A model generated the notes under the pieces. It was not told the origin of the DNA, searched no databases, and saw only the letters and a program-made list of their open reading frames with translations. This document shows positions 45,162 to 53,299 of a stretch of 56,315 bases of DNA, in pieces. The stretch spans positions 1 through 56,315 of the forward strand of contig NZ_JADMWW010000018.1 in NCBI RefSeq assembly GCF_015548375.1. The letters are read 5' to 3'. Within the stretch, counting starts at the first letter, position 1; each line of letters opens with the position of its first letter. This stretch comes from Collinsella aerofaciens (lineage in GTDB: Bacteria > Actinomycetota > Coriobacteriia > Coriobacteriales > Coriobacteriaceae). Made by a program: the position numbers and the translations under genes.

Positions 45162-46166
45162 ATGACTGTTACGTTCGAAGGTTACGAGCGCCGCGCTGAC
45201 AAGATCAACAAGTGCCTCGCCGACAACGGCATCGCCTCCCTCGAGGAAGCTCTGCAGATCTGCACCGACAAGGGCTTCAACCCGCGTGAGATCGTCAACA
45301 ACACCCAGTCCATCGCCTTCCAGAATGCCGAGTGGGCCTACACCCTCGGTTGCGCTCTCGCTGTCAAGCGTGGCGCCAAGTCCGCTTCTGAGGCTGCCGC
45401 CATCATCGGCGAGGGCATCCAGGCCTTCACCGTTCCCGGCTCCGTCGCCGAGGACCGCAAGGTCGGTCTGGGCCACGGCAACCTGGGCGCTATGCTGCTC
45501 TCCGACGACACCGAGTGCTTCGCCTTCCTGGCCGGTCACGAGTCCTTCGCTGCCGCTGAGGGTGCTATCGGCCTGGCTCTGAACGCCAACAAGGCTCGCA
45601 AGAAGCCGCTGCGCGTCATCCTCAACGGTCTGGGCAAGGACGCTGCTCAGATCATCGCCCGCATCAACGGCTTCACCTACGTGAAGACCCAGTTCGACTA
45701 CTTCACGGGCGAGCTCAAGGTCGTCGAGACCATCCCCTACTCCGATGGTCCCCGCGCCGCCGTTAACTGCTACGGCGCCGACGACGTCCGCGAGGGCGTT
45801 GCCATCATGTGGCACGAGAACGTCGACATCTCGATCACCGGTAACTCCACCAACCCCACGCGCTTCCAGCACCCCGTCGCTGGCACCTACAAGAAGGAGC
45901 GCCTCGAGGCTGGCAAGAAGTACTTCTCCGTCGCTTCTGGTGGCGGCACTGGCCGTACCCTGCACCCGGACAACATGGGCGCCGGCCCTGCCTCTTACGG
46001 CATGACCGACACCATGGGCCGCATGCACTCCGACGCCCAGTTCGCCGGTTCTTCCTCCGTGCCTGCGCACGTCGACATGATGGGTCTCATCGGCATGGGC
46101 AACAACCCCATGGTCGGTGCCACCGTCGCCTGCGCTGTCGCCGTCGAGGAGGCCCTCAAGGCCTAA
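45162..46166 (+). CDS. GGGtGRT family protein
   Basis: A 334-residue cytoplasmic protein recognised by the family's name motif in SVASGGGTGRTLHPDN (about residue 265). Other conserved-looking blocks are GLGHGNLGAMLLSDDTECFA, LAGHESFAAAEGAIGLALNA and SITGNSTNPTRFQHPVAGTY. It begins FEGYERRADKINKCLADNGI. It is strongly expressed by codon usage impression (few rare codons) and has a good AAAGGGAGG ribosome binding site. Its biochemical role is unknown. The consistent link with an IscU-like gene suggests a metal-cluster or sulphur-related process. Confidence 0.87.
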   Translation: MTVTFEGYERRADKINKCLADNGIASLEEALQICTDKGFNPREIVNNTQSIAFQNAEWAYTLGCALAVKRGAKSASEAAAIIGEGIQAFTVPGSVAEDRKVGLGHGNLGAMLLSDDTECFAFLAGHESFAAAEGAIGLALNANKARKKPLRVILNGLGKDAAQIIARINGFTYVKTQFDYFTGELKVVETIPYSDGPRAAVNCYGADDVREGVAIMWHENVDISITGNSTNPTRFQHPVAGTYKKERLEAGKKYFSVASGGGTGRTLHPDNMGAGPASYGMTDTMGRMHSDAQFAGSSSVPAHVDMMGLIGMGNNPMVGATVACAVAVEEALKA

Positions 46167-46201
46167 TCGCGCCCGCGCGATGCTCATATAGTTGAGCTTT
46201 G

Positions 46202-46234
46202 GAGCCGCTACCTTTCGAGGTAGCGGCTCTTTTT
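46202..46234 (+). terminator. Intrinsic terminator with UUCG tetraloop
   Basis: GAGCCGCTACCT (46202-46213) pairs perfectly with AGGTAGCGGCTC (46218-46229) around a TTCG loop, followed by TTTTT. It lies 36 bases after the GGGtGRT gene. Confidence 0.95.
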
Positions 46235-46422
46235 GTTTGCGCTGGTGCAGGGTAGCTAATGCCGATATATCAGTTGGGGCGAAATACAAGATGTGATGAG
46301 ATGGAGCGTCAGAGCGTCCATGACGCCCACCTGCCATATTTGCCCTTTACCGATTTGCCGAGTCTTTGCGGCCCCATTGCCGATCACCCGTGCGACAATG
46401 CGCCGGACGAGAAAGGAATCCG

Positions 46423-47949
46423 ATGGAATCGACTGATGTACTGGTAATTGGATCTGGCATTGCGGGCCTTTGCGCCGCCATCGAAGCGGCACGCACGGGT
46501 GCAACCGTCACTGTGGCAAGCGCCGGCAAGACTATGAGTGGATCGAGCTTCTTCCCCGGAACCTGGGGCCTAGGGCTTATCGGACCCGTTAACGAAGACG
46601 ACGAGCAGGACCTCATCGACACCATCCTGGCCGTCGGCGGCGGCGTTGCCGACCCCGAACTCGTCCAAGCGTTCGTCCACGGCATTCCCCAAGCGATTGA
46701 CTGGCTCGAGCAAGACCTGGGCGTTGAGCTCCAGCGTCCGCAAAGCGCCAAGAGTGCTCAACAAAAGCAATTTATCCCCTGCTTTGACCACAAGACGCGC
46801 ATGTGGCGCGGCCTCACCCGCAAGCCCCTTGAGGACGCTCTGACGACCTGGATCGAGTCGCTCGGCATTCGCCTGCTCCCCCGCCATGAGCTTATCGACC
46901 TTGTTGAGGACACGAACGGCAGAATAACCGGAACCGTACTCTACGACCTTACCGAAAATCGAATCGTGCCCTTTGCTGCCAAGGCCACGGTCATCGCAGC
47001 CGGTGGCACAGGCGGCCTGTTCGAGCGCAGCCTTACGTCGGCTGATGTGCTCAGCTCCTCGCAGGCCATCGCACTGGCGCACGGCGCAACACTTACTAAT
47101 ATAGAGTTCATGCAGATGATGCCCGGCTTCATCGAGCCCAGGCGTAACTTGGTCTTCAATGAGAAAACCTGGCGCTACGTGCACGTAGACCAGCCGGTAG
47201 ATATTGCCGACGACAAGCTGGACGACCTGCTCGAGCAGCGCTCTGGATATGGTCCCTTCACGTCACGCTTGGCCTCCCGCTCTATCGATCTCGTCATCGA
47301 TCAGGCAGGTGTCGAAGGTCTGGCACTCCACTACGACTTCCCCCGCGAGGATGTCCCAGAGTTTGTGCAGACCTTTGCCACCTGGCTGCAAGACGAGCAC
47401 GGCATCGCGCCGACCGACGAGATGCGCGTTGCGATGTATGCCCACGCCGCTAACGGCGGCATTAAGATCGATAAGACCGCGCACACGGGCGTTGAGGGCC
47501 TCTACGCTTGCGGCGAGGCGACAGGCGGCATGCACGGCGCCGACCGCATTGGTGGCTTGTCAAGCGCCAACGGCATCGTGTTCGGACGCATCGCGGGCGC
47601 ATCGGCAGCCCTTGCAGCGCAGAAAGAGCCTGAGACAGCCCTGAAGGCGGATATCGCCCTCCCCCGCTACGGCATTTCCACAACAGATGCCGAACGCCTG
47701 ACACACGGCCTTAAGCACACGATGAGCACCTATTGCATGATCAACAGGACCGAAACAGGCCTATCCGAGGCCCTGCAACAGCTTGAAAGCCTGCAAGACA
47801 AGGCCATGGCGCTGAGCAAGCCGCATGCCGATGACAGCGAGATCGCAGCCCTCGCCCGCCTACAGTCGCAGATTCGACTAGCACAGGAAATGGTCAAAGC
47901 CATGCGCAAGCGAACTGAAAGCTTAGGTTCGCACTATCGAGCAGACTAA
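46423..47949 (+). CDS. FAD-dependent oxidoreductase, fumarate reductase/aspartate oxidase superfamily
   Basis: A 508-residue flavoprotein. The ATG at 46423 has GAAAGGA upstream and the dinucleotide-binding motif VLVIGSGIAGLCAAIEAART begins six residues later. TVIAAGGTGGLFERS and the second FAD motif LYACGEATGGMHGADRIGGL are typical of the fumarate reductase/L-aspartate oxidase superfamily, as is the helical C-terminal domain. However, the FxQxHPT block of true family enzymes reads FMQMMPGFIEPRRN here, so the substrate may differ. No iron-sulphur or membrane subunit is adjacent, so it acts alone or with distant partners. A hairpin terminator follows. Confidence 0.82.
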   Translation: MESTDVLVIGSGIAGLCAAIEAARTGATVTVASAGKTMSGSSFFPGTWGLGLIGPVNEDDEQDLIDTILAVGGGVADPELVQAFVHGIPQAIDWLEQDLGVELQRPQSAKSAQQKQFIPCFDHKTRMWRGLTRKPLEDALTTWIESLGIRLLPRHELIDLVEDTNGRITGTVLYDLTENRIVPFAAKATVIAAGGTGGLFERSLTSADVLSSSQAIALAHGATLTNIEFMQMMPGFIEPRRNLVFNEKTWRYVHVDQPVDIADDKLDDLLEQRSGYGPFTSRLASRSIDLVIDQAGVEGLALHYDFPREDVPEFVQTFATWLQDEHGIAPTDEMRVAMYAHAANGGIKIDKTAHTGVEGLYACGEATGGMHGADRIGGLSSANGIVFGRIAGASAALAAQKEPETALKADIALPRYGISTTDAERLTHGLKHTMSTYCMINRTETGLSEALQQLESLQDKAMALSKPHADDSEIAALARLQSQIRLAQEMVKAMRKRTESLGSHYRAD

Positions 47950-47995
47950 ATCGATTCTCACTTTGAGTTTGATCACAACTTCTCAACATGCATCG

Positions 47996-48044
47996 AGCCC
48001 CGTAAGCATGATTCCCCTAAGGAGAACACGCCTACGGGGCTTTA
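47996..48044 (+). terminator. Terminator-like hairpin after the FAD oxidoreductase gene
   Basis: AGCCCCGTA (47996-48004) pairs with TACGGGGCT (48033-48041), followed by TTT. The 28-base loop contains GATTCCCCTAAGGAG (48010-48024), which can instead pair with TTTCCCTAAGGGAATC just downstream (48051-48066), so two competing structures are possible. Confidence 0.65.
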
Positions 48045-48079
48045 GCCGTGTTTCCCTAAGGGAATCACGGTGCAGATTA

Positions 48080-48183
48080 CTCAGCTCCGCGCCCTTTCGG
48101 GTTCGACCCCATGCGTGGTCAACAAAAAACGACCAGCCTGAGCCAGTCGCTTTAACAATCTTTGGGTGGGCCGTCAGGGGGTC
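48080..48183. repeat. Direct repeat copy 1: tRNA-Lys 3' end with terminator
   Basis: About 104 bases nearly identical to 48256-48360. It contains a tRNA-Lys terminator (48124-48149, minus strand) and the last 17 bases of tRNA-Lys (48167-48183), after which identity stops. A partial tRNA 3' end next to the intact gene is typical of an att site left by an integrative element. Confidence 0.75.
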
Positions 48184-48255
48184 AGCCTGCTGCGCAGGCG
48201 GTCGCTGCGGCGCTTCGCGCCTTGCGCGCTGCGCTGGCAAATGCTTACGCATTTC

Positions 48256-48360
48256 CTCAGCTCCGCACCCCGACGGGTTCGACCCCATGTGAGGTCAACA
48301 AAAAAGCGACCAGCCTAAGCCAGTCGCTTAAACGATCTTTGGGTGGGCCGTCAGGGGGTC
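48256..48360. repeat. Direct repeat copy 2: attached to intact tRNA-Lys
   Basis: Second copy of the repeat at 48080-48183, offset about 176 bases, here continuous with the complete tRNA-Lys gene. The 72 bases between the copies are GC-rich and hold no gene. Confidence 0.75.
48298..48329 (-). terminator. Terminator of the tRNA-His/tRNA-Lys operon
   Basis: On the minus strand an 11-base-pair stem, AAGCGACTGGC with loop TTAG, is followed by a run of T (48305-48300). It lies just after the last tRNA-Lys. Confidence 0.85.
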
Positions 48361-48416
48361 GAACCCTGGACCTTGGGATTAAGAGTCCCCTGCTCTACCA
48401 ACTGAGCTAACGACCC
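48344..48416 (-). tRNA. tRNA-Lys (CUU), copy 2
   Basis: Complete 73-base cloverleaf: acceptor GGGTCGT/ACGGCCC, D-arm AGCTCAGTTGGTAGAGC, anticodon loop CTCTTAA (anticodon CTT) and T-arm with GGTTCGACC. The 3' CCA is not encoded (CCC follows the discriminator A). Nearly identical to the tRNA-Lys at 48460; one T-stem base differs. Its 3' end is partly duplicated at 48167. Confidence 0.96.
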
Positions 48417-48420
48417 AAAG

Positions 48421-48446
48421 CTAAAGTCCGTTATGGCGGACTTTAG
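48421..48446 (-). terminator. Hairpin between the two tRNA-Lys genes
   Basis: CTAAAGTCCG and CGGACTTTAG form a perfect ten-base-pair stem with a six-base loop. The U-tract is poor, so it may be a processing signal in the tRNA transcript and not a terminator. Confidence 0.5.
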
Positions 48447-48459
48447 AGGAGATATCGTG

Positions 48460-48535
48460 TGGTGGGCCGTCAGGGGTTCGAACCCTGGACCTTGGGATTA
48501 AGAGTCCCCTGCTCTACCAACTGAGCTAACGACCC
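48460..48535 (-). tRNA. tRNA-Lys (CUU), copy 1, with encoded CCA
   Basis: Complete cloverleaf with anticodon CTT, T-arm GGTTCGAAC and an encoded CCA end (48462-48460). It lies between tRNA-His and the second tRNA-Lys and is probably co-transcribed with both. Confidence 0.96.
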
Positions 48536-48557
48536 GATATCAACACGAAGCAAGAAC

Positions 48558-48635
48558 TGGGGTGGGTAAAGGGACTCGAACCCTCGACCTACGGGACCAC
48601 AACCCGTCGCTCTAGCCAACTGAGCTACACCCACC
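48558..48635 (-). tRNA. tRNA-His (GUG)
   Basis: Complete cloverleaf with the extra 5' G (-1) opposite C73 that marks tRNA-His, anticodon loop TTGTGGT (anticodon GTG), T-arm GGTTCGAGT and an encoded CCA. First gene of the three-tRNA transcript. Confidence 0.96.
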
Positions 48636-48800
48636 GTGTCCTGTGCGCTTCGCGCTCGACTATTATTGCAAGGAACGCCACGCGATGCAAGCCCCAATTT
48701 TCAAGAATTTTGAAAAGAGTTTTTCGAGCGCGTTTCGAGCAATTCCCACCGGTTCCATAGGAGTAAACTTGCCCCACTGCAAATCCTCGAAAGGACCGGC

Positions 48801-49982
48801 ATGAAAGAACTCTCCAACCGCACGGCAACATTTACCGATTCGGTCATCCGCCGCATGACACGCATCTCCAATAAGTACGATGCCGTCAATCTCTCGCAGG
48901 GCTTCCCCGACTTCGATCCTCCGGCGCAGCTGCTCAACAGCCTGAGCACCATCGCCGCCGACCCCAAGCCGCTCTACCACCAGTACTCCATTACCTGGGG
49001 CTCCCAGGCCATGCGCGAGGCGCTCGCCGCCAAACAGGAGCACTTTATGGGCATGCCGATCGACCCCAACCAGAATATCGTGGTCACCTGCGGCTCCACC
49101 GAGGCCATGATGGCCGCCATGATGACGGTCACGAACCCCGGCGATAAGGTCGTCATCTTCTCGCCGTTCTACGAGAACTACGGCGCCGACACGATCCTTT
49201 CGGGTGCCGAGCCCATCTACGTGCCGCTCAACCCGCCCACATTCGACTTTGACCGCGAGACACTCGAGGCGGCCTTCCGCGACAACGACCCCAAGGCCAT
49301 CGTCCTGTGCAACCCTTCCAACCCCTGCGGCAAGGTCTTTACGCGCGAGGAGCTCACCTTTATCGCCGACCTCTGCAAAAAGTACGACGCCTACTGCATT
49401 ACCGACGAGGTATACGAGCACATCGTCTACGCGCCCCACGAGCACGTCTATATGGCCACGCTGCCCGGCATGTTCGAGCGAACCATCAGCTGCAGTTCGC
49501 TGTCTAAGACGTACTCCATCACCGGCTGGCGTCTTGGCTACACCATTGCCCCGGCCCAGATCACCGAGCGCATCAAGAAGGTCCACGACTTCCTCACCGT
49601 GGGTGCCGCCGCTCCCCTGCAGGAAGCCGTCGTCACCGCCCTCAATTTCGACGGCAGCTATTACGATGAGGTCCTTGACCTCTATACCGCCAAACGCGAC
49701 CTGTTCTGCCAAGGGCTCGATAGTATCGGACTTAAGCACAACGTACCGCAGGGCGCCTACTACGTGATGATGGATATCTCTGAGTTTGGCTACGACAGCG
49801 ACCTCGAGTTCTGCGAGGACCTGGCCTCAAAGGTGGGCGTGGGCGCAGTGCCCGGCTCGAGCTTCTTCCGCGAGCCCGTCAACCATCTGATTCGTTTCCA
49901 CTTTGCCAAGCGAGACGAGACGCTTAACGCGGCACTGGAGAACCTCAAGTCTCTACGTGATAAAATCAAGCCGCGCGGGTAA
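48801..49982 (+). CDS. Class I/II aminotransferase (PLP)
   Basis: A 393-residue fold-type I aminotransferase. NLSQGFPDFDPPAQLLNSL is the substrate-binding opening; VVTCGSTEAMMAAMMTV binds the PLP phosphate; VLCNPSNPCGKVFTREEL is the Asn block; ITDEVYEHIVY gives the Asp; SSLSKTYSITGWRLGYTIAP holds the Schiff-base Lys. C-terminal LIRFHFAKRDETLNAALENL has the carboxylate-binding Arg. The overall pattern resembles the aspartate/aromatic/methionine aminotransferase group, but the amino donor cannot be fixed from sequence. ATG preceded by CGAAAGGA. A perfect terminator follows; no operon partner. Confidence 0.92.
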   Translation: MKELSNRTATFTDSVIRRMTRISNKYDAVNLSQGFPDFDPPAQLLNSLSTIAADPKPLYHQYSITWGSQAMREALAAKQEHFMGMPIDPNQNIVVTCGSTEAMMAAMMTVTNPGDKVVIFSPFYENYGADTILSGAEPIYVPLNPPTFDFDRETLEAAFRDNDPKAIVLCNPSNPCGKVFTREELTFIADLCKKYDAYCITDEVYEHIVYAPHEHVYMATLPGMFERTISCSSLSKTYSITGWRLGYTIAPAQITERIKKVHDFLTVGAAAPLQEAVVTALNFDGSYYDEVLDLYTAKRDLFCQGLDSIGLKHNVPQGAYYVMMDISEFGYDSDLEFCEDLASKVGVGAVPGSSFFREPVNHLIRFHFAKRDETLNAALENLKSLRDKIKPRG

Positions 49983-50010
49983 GGACGGCCCGGCAGCTAA
50001 AGTAGCCAAA

Positions 50011-50051
50011 GAAGCCTCGCACCGCCCGCCGCGTTGCGAGGCTTCTTTTTA
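50011..50051 (+). terminator. Intrinsic terminator after the aminotransferase gene
   Basis: AGAAGCCTCGCA (50011-50022) pairs perfectly with TGCGAGGCTTCT (50036-50047), followed by TTTTAT. Confidence 0.92.
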
Positions 50052-50123
50052 TAACGCTTTCTTAAATAGTTTAGAGCCCTATACTCTAGTCACGGAGCAA
50101 CTCGTCCCAGAGAGAGGAATACT

Positions 50124-51014
50124 ATGGCAGATCAGCAGCTTATCGGAGCGCTCGAGGCCGGCGGCACCAAGATGGTCTGCGCCACGGGCTATGCAGACGG
50201 TACGGTCCTGGAGCGTGAGCAGATCGCGACCACGACCCCGCAGGAGACCGTTGAGGCCGTCAATGCATGGTTTGCCGACAAGGGCATCACCGCGCTGGGC
50301 ATCGGCGCCTTTGGCCCCACCGCAGTCAACCCCGCGTCGCCCCAATACGGCAAGATCCTGGAGACGCCCAAAACGGCATGGCGCTACTTTGATCTGCTGG
50401 GCACCATCCAAAACGAGCTCAATATTCCCTGTGGCTACGACACCGACGTCAACGTTGCCTGCTTGGGCGAGGTCACCTTTGGTTGCGCCAAGGGCCTCAC
50501 TGACGTTGTGTATCTGACCATCGGCACCGGCGTGGGCGCCGGCGTGCTCTCGGGCGGCCAGCTCGTGCACGGCATGATGCATCCCGAGGCCGGCCACATC
50601 CTGGTCACGCGCGACCCGCGCGACACCATCGGCGAGCATAGCGCCTGCCCCTTCCATGACAACTGCCTCGAGGGCCTCATCGCCGGCCCTGGCGTTAAAA
50701 AGCGCTGGGATGGCAAGAGCGCCGGAGACATGGCCGATGACCCGGAGGCCATGGACCTGCTCGCAGGCTATCTGGCACAGGCGCTCATGACCTACACGCT
50801 GTGCTACGCACCGCAAAAGATCATCATCGGCGGCGGCGTGGCCGACCACACCCCCATCGTGCCGCTCGCACGCAAAAAGTGCGCCGAGATGCTCAACGGC
50901 TATATCGTCACGCCCGAGGTCAACGACATCGATTCCTATATTGTCAACAACAGCCTCGAGGGCAAGCAGGGCATCATGGGCTGCCTGGCCCTGGGCGCAC
51001 AGGCGCTTCAGTAG
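50124..51014 (+). CDS. ROK-family sugar kinase (fructokinase/glucokinase type)
   Basis: A 296-residue ROK kinase that phosphorylates a hexose with ATP. GALEAGGTKMVCATGY is the phosphate-binding opening; YDTDVNVACLGEVTFG contains the catalytic Asp; VVYLTIGTGVGAGVLSGGQL is the ROK core. GHILVTRDP with CPFHDNCLEGLIAGP provides the His/Cys zinc site in the ROK signature. The short length and the pattern after the zinc site resemble ScrK-like fructokinases, but glucokinase or N-acetylmannosamine kinase activity is possible. No transporter or hydrolase gene is adjacent. AGAGAGGA ribosome binding site. Confidence 0.9.
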   Translation: MADQQLIGALEAGGTKMVCATGYADGTVLEREQIATTTPQETVEAVNAWFADKGITALGIGAFGPTAVNPASPQYGKILETPKTAWRYFDLLGTIQNELNIPCGYDTDVNVACLGEVTFGCAKGLTDVVYLTIGTGVGAGVLSGGQLVHGMMHPEAGHILVTRDPRDTIGEHSACPFHDNCLEGLIAGPGVKKRWDGKSAGDMADDPEAMDLLAGYLAQALMTYTLCYAPQKIIIGGGVADHTPIVPLARKKCAEMLNGYIVTPEVNDIDSYIVNNSLEGKQGIMGCLALGAQALQ

Positions 51015-51097
51015 CAGACGCACCCACAGGGCGTGGCGCGCTCGGCAAATCCAACCTACGGAACGACGCCACCACGCCTCATATAACCCCTCAAATA

Positions 51098-51141
51098 AAA
51101 AAGGCCGCCTAGGACCAAACAATACGTCCTAGGCGGCTTTT
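51098..51141. terminator. Bidirectional terminator between sugar kinase and VanZ-like gene
   Basis: GCCGCCTAGGAC (51104-51115) pairs perfectly with GTCCTAGGCGGC (51126-51137), with A-run before and TTTTTT after. It can end both convergent genes; it overlaps the 3' end of the VanZ-like gene. Confidence 0.93.
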
Positions 51142-51578
51142 TTGGCGCACATCAGCCACCGTAAGAGATATCGAAGCACAACGCCCGTTGCCGCTCCACA
51201 GCAGTCGATCATCACATCGGTGATCATGCCGGCGCGTCCCGGCACAAAGAGCTGAATCGTCTCGTCGATCGAGGGAATCAGCAGCAGGAACACCGCCGTG
51301 GGCAGCAGCACGTCAAAGGTGCGCCGGCCCTCAAAATCAAAGGCGTGCGTTGCCAGGATGCCGAGCACCATATACTCGGTAAAATGCGCGCACTTGCGAA
51401 CAACAAAGTTGGTCACCCATTCATATGGAAGTCCCACGCCGTGCAGGAAACCGCGGATAGCTTCCATGACCGTTAGGCTCAGCGAGCCCGACCCCGAGCC
51501 GGGAACCAGCGAATTGCCCCAGATCAAGAGCGCCATCAGGCAGGTAACAACCGCCCATTTTCGATTGATCTTAACCAT
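51129..51578 (-). CDS. VanZ-like family membrane protein
   Basis: A 149-residue protein with four hydrophobic helices. The family pattern is visible: WAVVTCLMALLIWGNSLVPG at the start, VVRKCAHFTEYMVLGILATH in the second helix region, and SIDETIQLFVPGRAGMITDV, the strongly conserved acidic/Gly loop, followed by the last helix. VanZ-like proteins occur in many Gram-positives; VanZ itself gives low-level teicoplanin resistance, but most homologues have no known role. It starts seven bases after the stop of the upstream gene, with a ribosome binding site inside the gap. Confidence 0.88.
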   Translation of the reverse strand: MVKINRKWAVVTCLMALLIWGNSLVPGSGSGSLSLTVMEAIRGFLHGVGLPYEWVTNFVVRKCAHFTEYMVLGILATHAFDFEGRRTFDVLLPTAVFLLLIPSIDETIQLFVPGRAGMITDVMIDCCGAATGVVLRYLLRWLMCAKKAA

Positions 51579-51585
51579 GCAGAAG

Positions 51586-52986
51586 TTATGCCTCCGCGCG
51601 GAGCGGCGCGAAGCTGGCGGTACCGCCCTCGATAACGCTCAGATAGGCACGGCCCGTACGCTTGGCGGTAGAGGACTGCAGGCGCTCGATCTCTTCCTCG
51701 AGGATCTGATTGACGCGCTCGTGACGACGGTTTTCCATAATGCCGGCGGCAATAGCCTCGGCCCGCTCGATGCTCTCGCGCGAGATACGGGCGGTATCCT
51801 CGGGGAACACAGCGCTGTGACGGCCGACATAGGCGGGGGCAGCAGGCTGAGGGGCAGCGACGGGAGCGGGCGCTGCAACAGGAGCGGGCTCGTCAATCTC
51901 ATCCAGAATCGCGGTGGCGGCGGCCCACATGTCCTCGTGGCCCGAGTAATCGGCCATGGGAACATCAACCTCGAGCGAGGCGTCCGGAAGGTCGCCGGTG
52001 TCGATGCGATCTTGGGCATCAATCGATGCGGTGATGGCTGCAGGCTCATCGAGGTCATCGAGATCGATGTCCGCGGCACCGGAGATGATAGGCATGCTGG
52101 CGAGGTTTGCATTGTACGGCACAGCCTCAGCCGCCTGCTGCTGGGCAGGAGCGCCCCACAATGAGCTTTCGGCGGCACGGCGGGCGGCAACGGCCTCCTC
52201 GTCCGCAGTCATGGCTTCATCAACGTACGAATTGTCGGCAGAAGCGTTCGCGTCCGCCGAGGTAGCGTTGTAGGCGTTATTGGCTGCCGCGTTGGCAACG
52301 AGTGCCACGAAAGCCGCCGTGCTGCCCGCAGGGGCGGCCTGGGAACCAGACACGGCGCGTGCCGCGGCGGCGATGTCGTCGCGATTGAAGGAGCCGGTCT
52401 GCCCGCCGTTGGTGAGCTCGTCGATGGCGACTTGATAGACGTCGCGCGAGTGTGCAGGGTCGCAGCTCACCGGCGAATCGTCGTCAAGCATACTGTCGAT
52501 CATGGACCGAGCCTCGTCCTCGTCCATAGCATCTGCGGCTCGAGCGATGGTAGGGACACCATCATCGGCATGACGGCGCTGGAACGCACCAGTCAGGCCG
52601 GAAAGGAATGCCGAGGTAGACTGCTCCGCCTGAGCCTGAGAATCAGAAGCCGCAGCGTAAGGAGTCGCATCCTGCTGCTGAGCTGAAATCGAGGCGGTCT
52701 TGAACTCGCTTTGATGCTGATTGAGATTGGCGGCACCGCCCATGGCATCGGGCTGGAACAGACGCTCTTCACGCTGCGCACGATACTCGGAGATACCCAG
52801 CGAGGCGGCATAGATGCCCACGCCCGCCACCGCGCCCACGGCGAAGGGAACCGCACCCGCCACGACCGTCTCGTTCACAGACGAAAACGGCAGCGTCGCG
52901 GCATACATAACCACGGGAGCGGCAAGGCCGATCCCGCACGAAAGTCCGGCAAGGACTGCTCGTTGTGTTGCATCAGAAGAAGCCAT
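51586..52986 (-). CDS. Acidic membrane-anchored protein of unknown function
   Basis: A 466-residue protein not recognised as a family member. The ATG at 52986 is chosen because GGGGAGAGCTC precedes it; the frame stays open nine codons further. Two N-terminal hydrophobic helices (about 12-33 and 41-63: VLAGLSCGIGLAAPVVMYAA and AVPFAVGAVAGVGIYAASLG) should form a hairpin anchor. The remaining 400 residues are acidic, rich in Ala, Asp and Glu and mostly disordered, with a basic helical end (VNQILEEEIERLQ). It is in an operon with the VanZ-like gene. A scaffold or envelope role can only be guessed. Confidence 0.72.
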   Translation of the reverse strand: MASSDATQRAVLAGLSCGIGLAAPVVMYAATLPFSSVNETVVAGAVPFAVGAVAGVGIYAASLGISEYRAQREERLFQPDAMGGAANLNQHQSEFKTASISAQQQDATPYAAASDSQAQAEQSTSAFLSGLTGAFQRRHADDGVPTIARAADAMDEDEARSMIDSMLDDDSPVSCDPAHSRDVYQVAIDELTNGGQTGSFNRDDIAAAARAVSGSQAAPAGSTAAFVALVANAAANNAYNATSADANASADNSYVDEAMTADEEAVAARRAAESSLWGAPAQQQAAEAVPYNANLASMPIISGAADIDLDDLDEPAAITASIDAQDRIDTGDLPDASLEVDVPMADYSGHEDMWAAATAILDEIDEPAPVAAPAPVAAPQPAAPAYVGRHSAVFPEDTARISRESIERAEAIAAGIMENRRHERVNQILEEEIERLQSSTAKRTGRAYLSVIEGGTASFAPLRAEA

Positions 52987-53299
52987 GAGCTCTCCCCATC
53001 TTCCAGCACCCAAATCGCATCATTCAGTTGGCTGCGCGAGAGAAGATGAAGCGGGGCTATGCCCCAAAGCAACGGTATATGGTTCGTTTCATCTGCGTTA
53101 TCCGTCGCGAAGCTTAAAAGCTATTATGCGAAACCGCCCTGTCGATTGCAAGCGACGATGTCGGATTGAAACGGGAAACCTGCTGCTTGCCAGTCTTATG
53201 GTCAAAAATAAGCGCGGAGCGGCGATATAGAAAAGGGCCGAGGCTCAAAGCCCCGACCCTTTATTGCATTGATGACTATCGCTGCGTGTGGATGACAAC
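52987..53299. other. Intergenic region between rho and the acidic membrane-protein gene
   Basis: Contains the rho terminator at 53232-53262. The remaining 240 bases should hold the promoter and leader for the minus-strand gene at 52986; no clear -35/-10 pair or gene was found. Confidence 0.4.
53228..53264 (-). terminator. Intrinsic terminator after rho
   Basis: On the minus strand AAAGGGTCGGGGCT (53262-53249) pairs, with G-U pairs, to AGCCTCGGCCCTTT (53245-53232), loop TTG, followed by TC. It lies 35 bases after the rho stop. Confidence 0.8.

Noticed and set aside
44418-46337. 639-codon minus-strand frame opposite the IscU-like/GGGtGRT genes
   Set aside because: Shadow caused by strong codon bias of the plus-strand genes; the plus-strand proteins have clear families.
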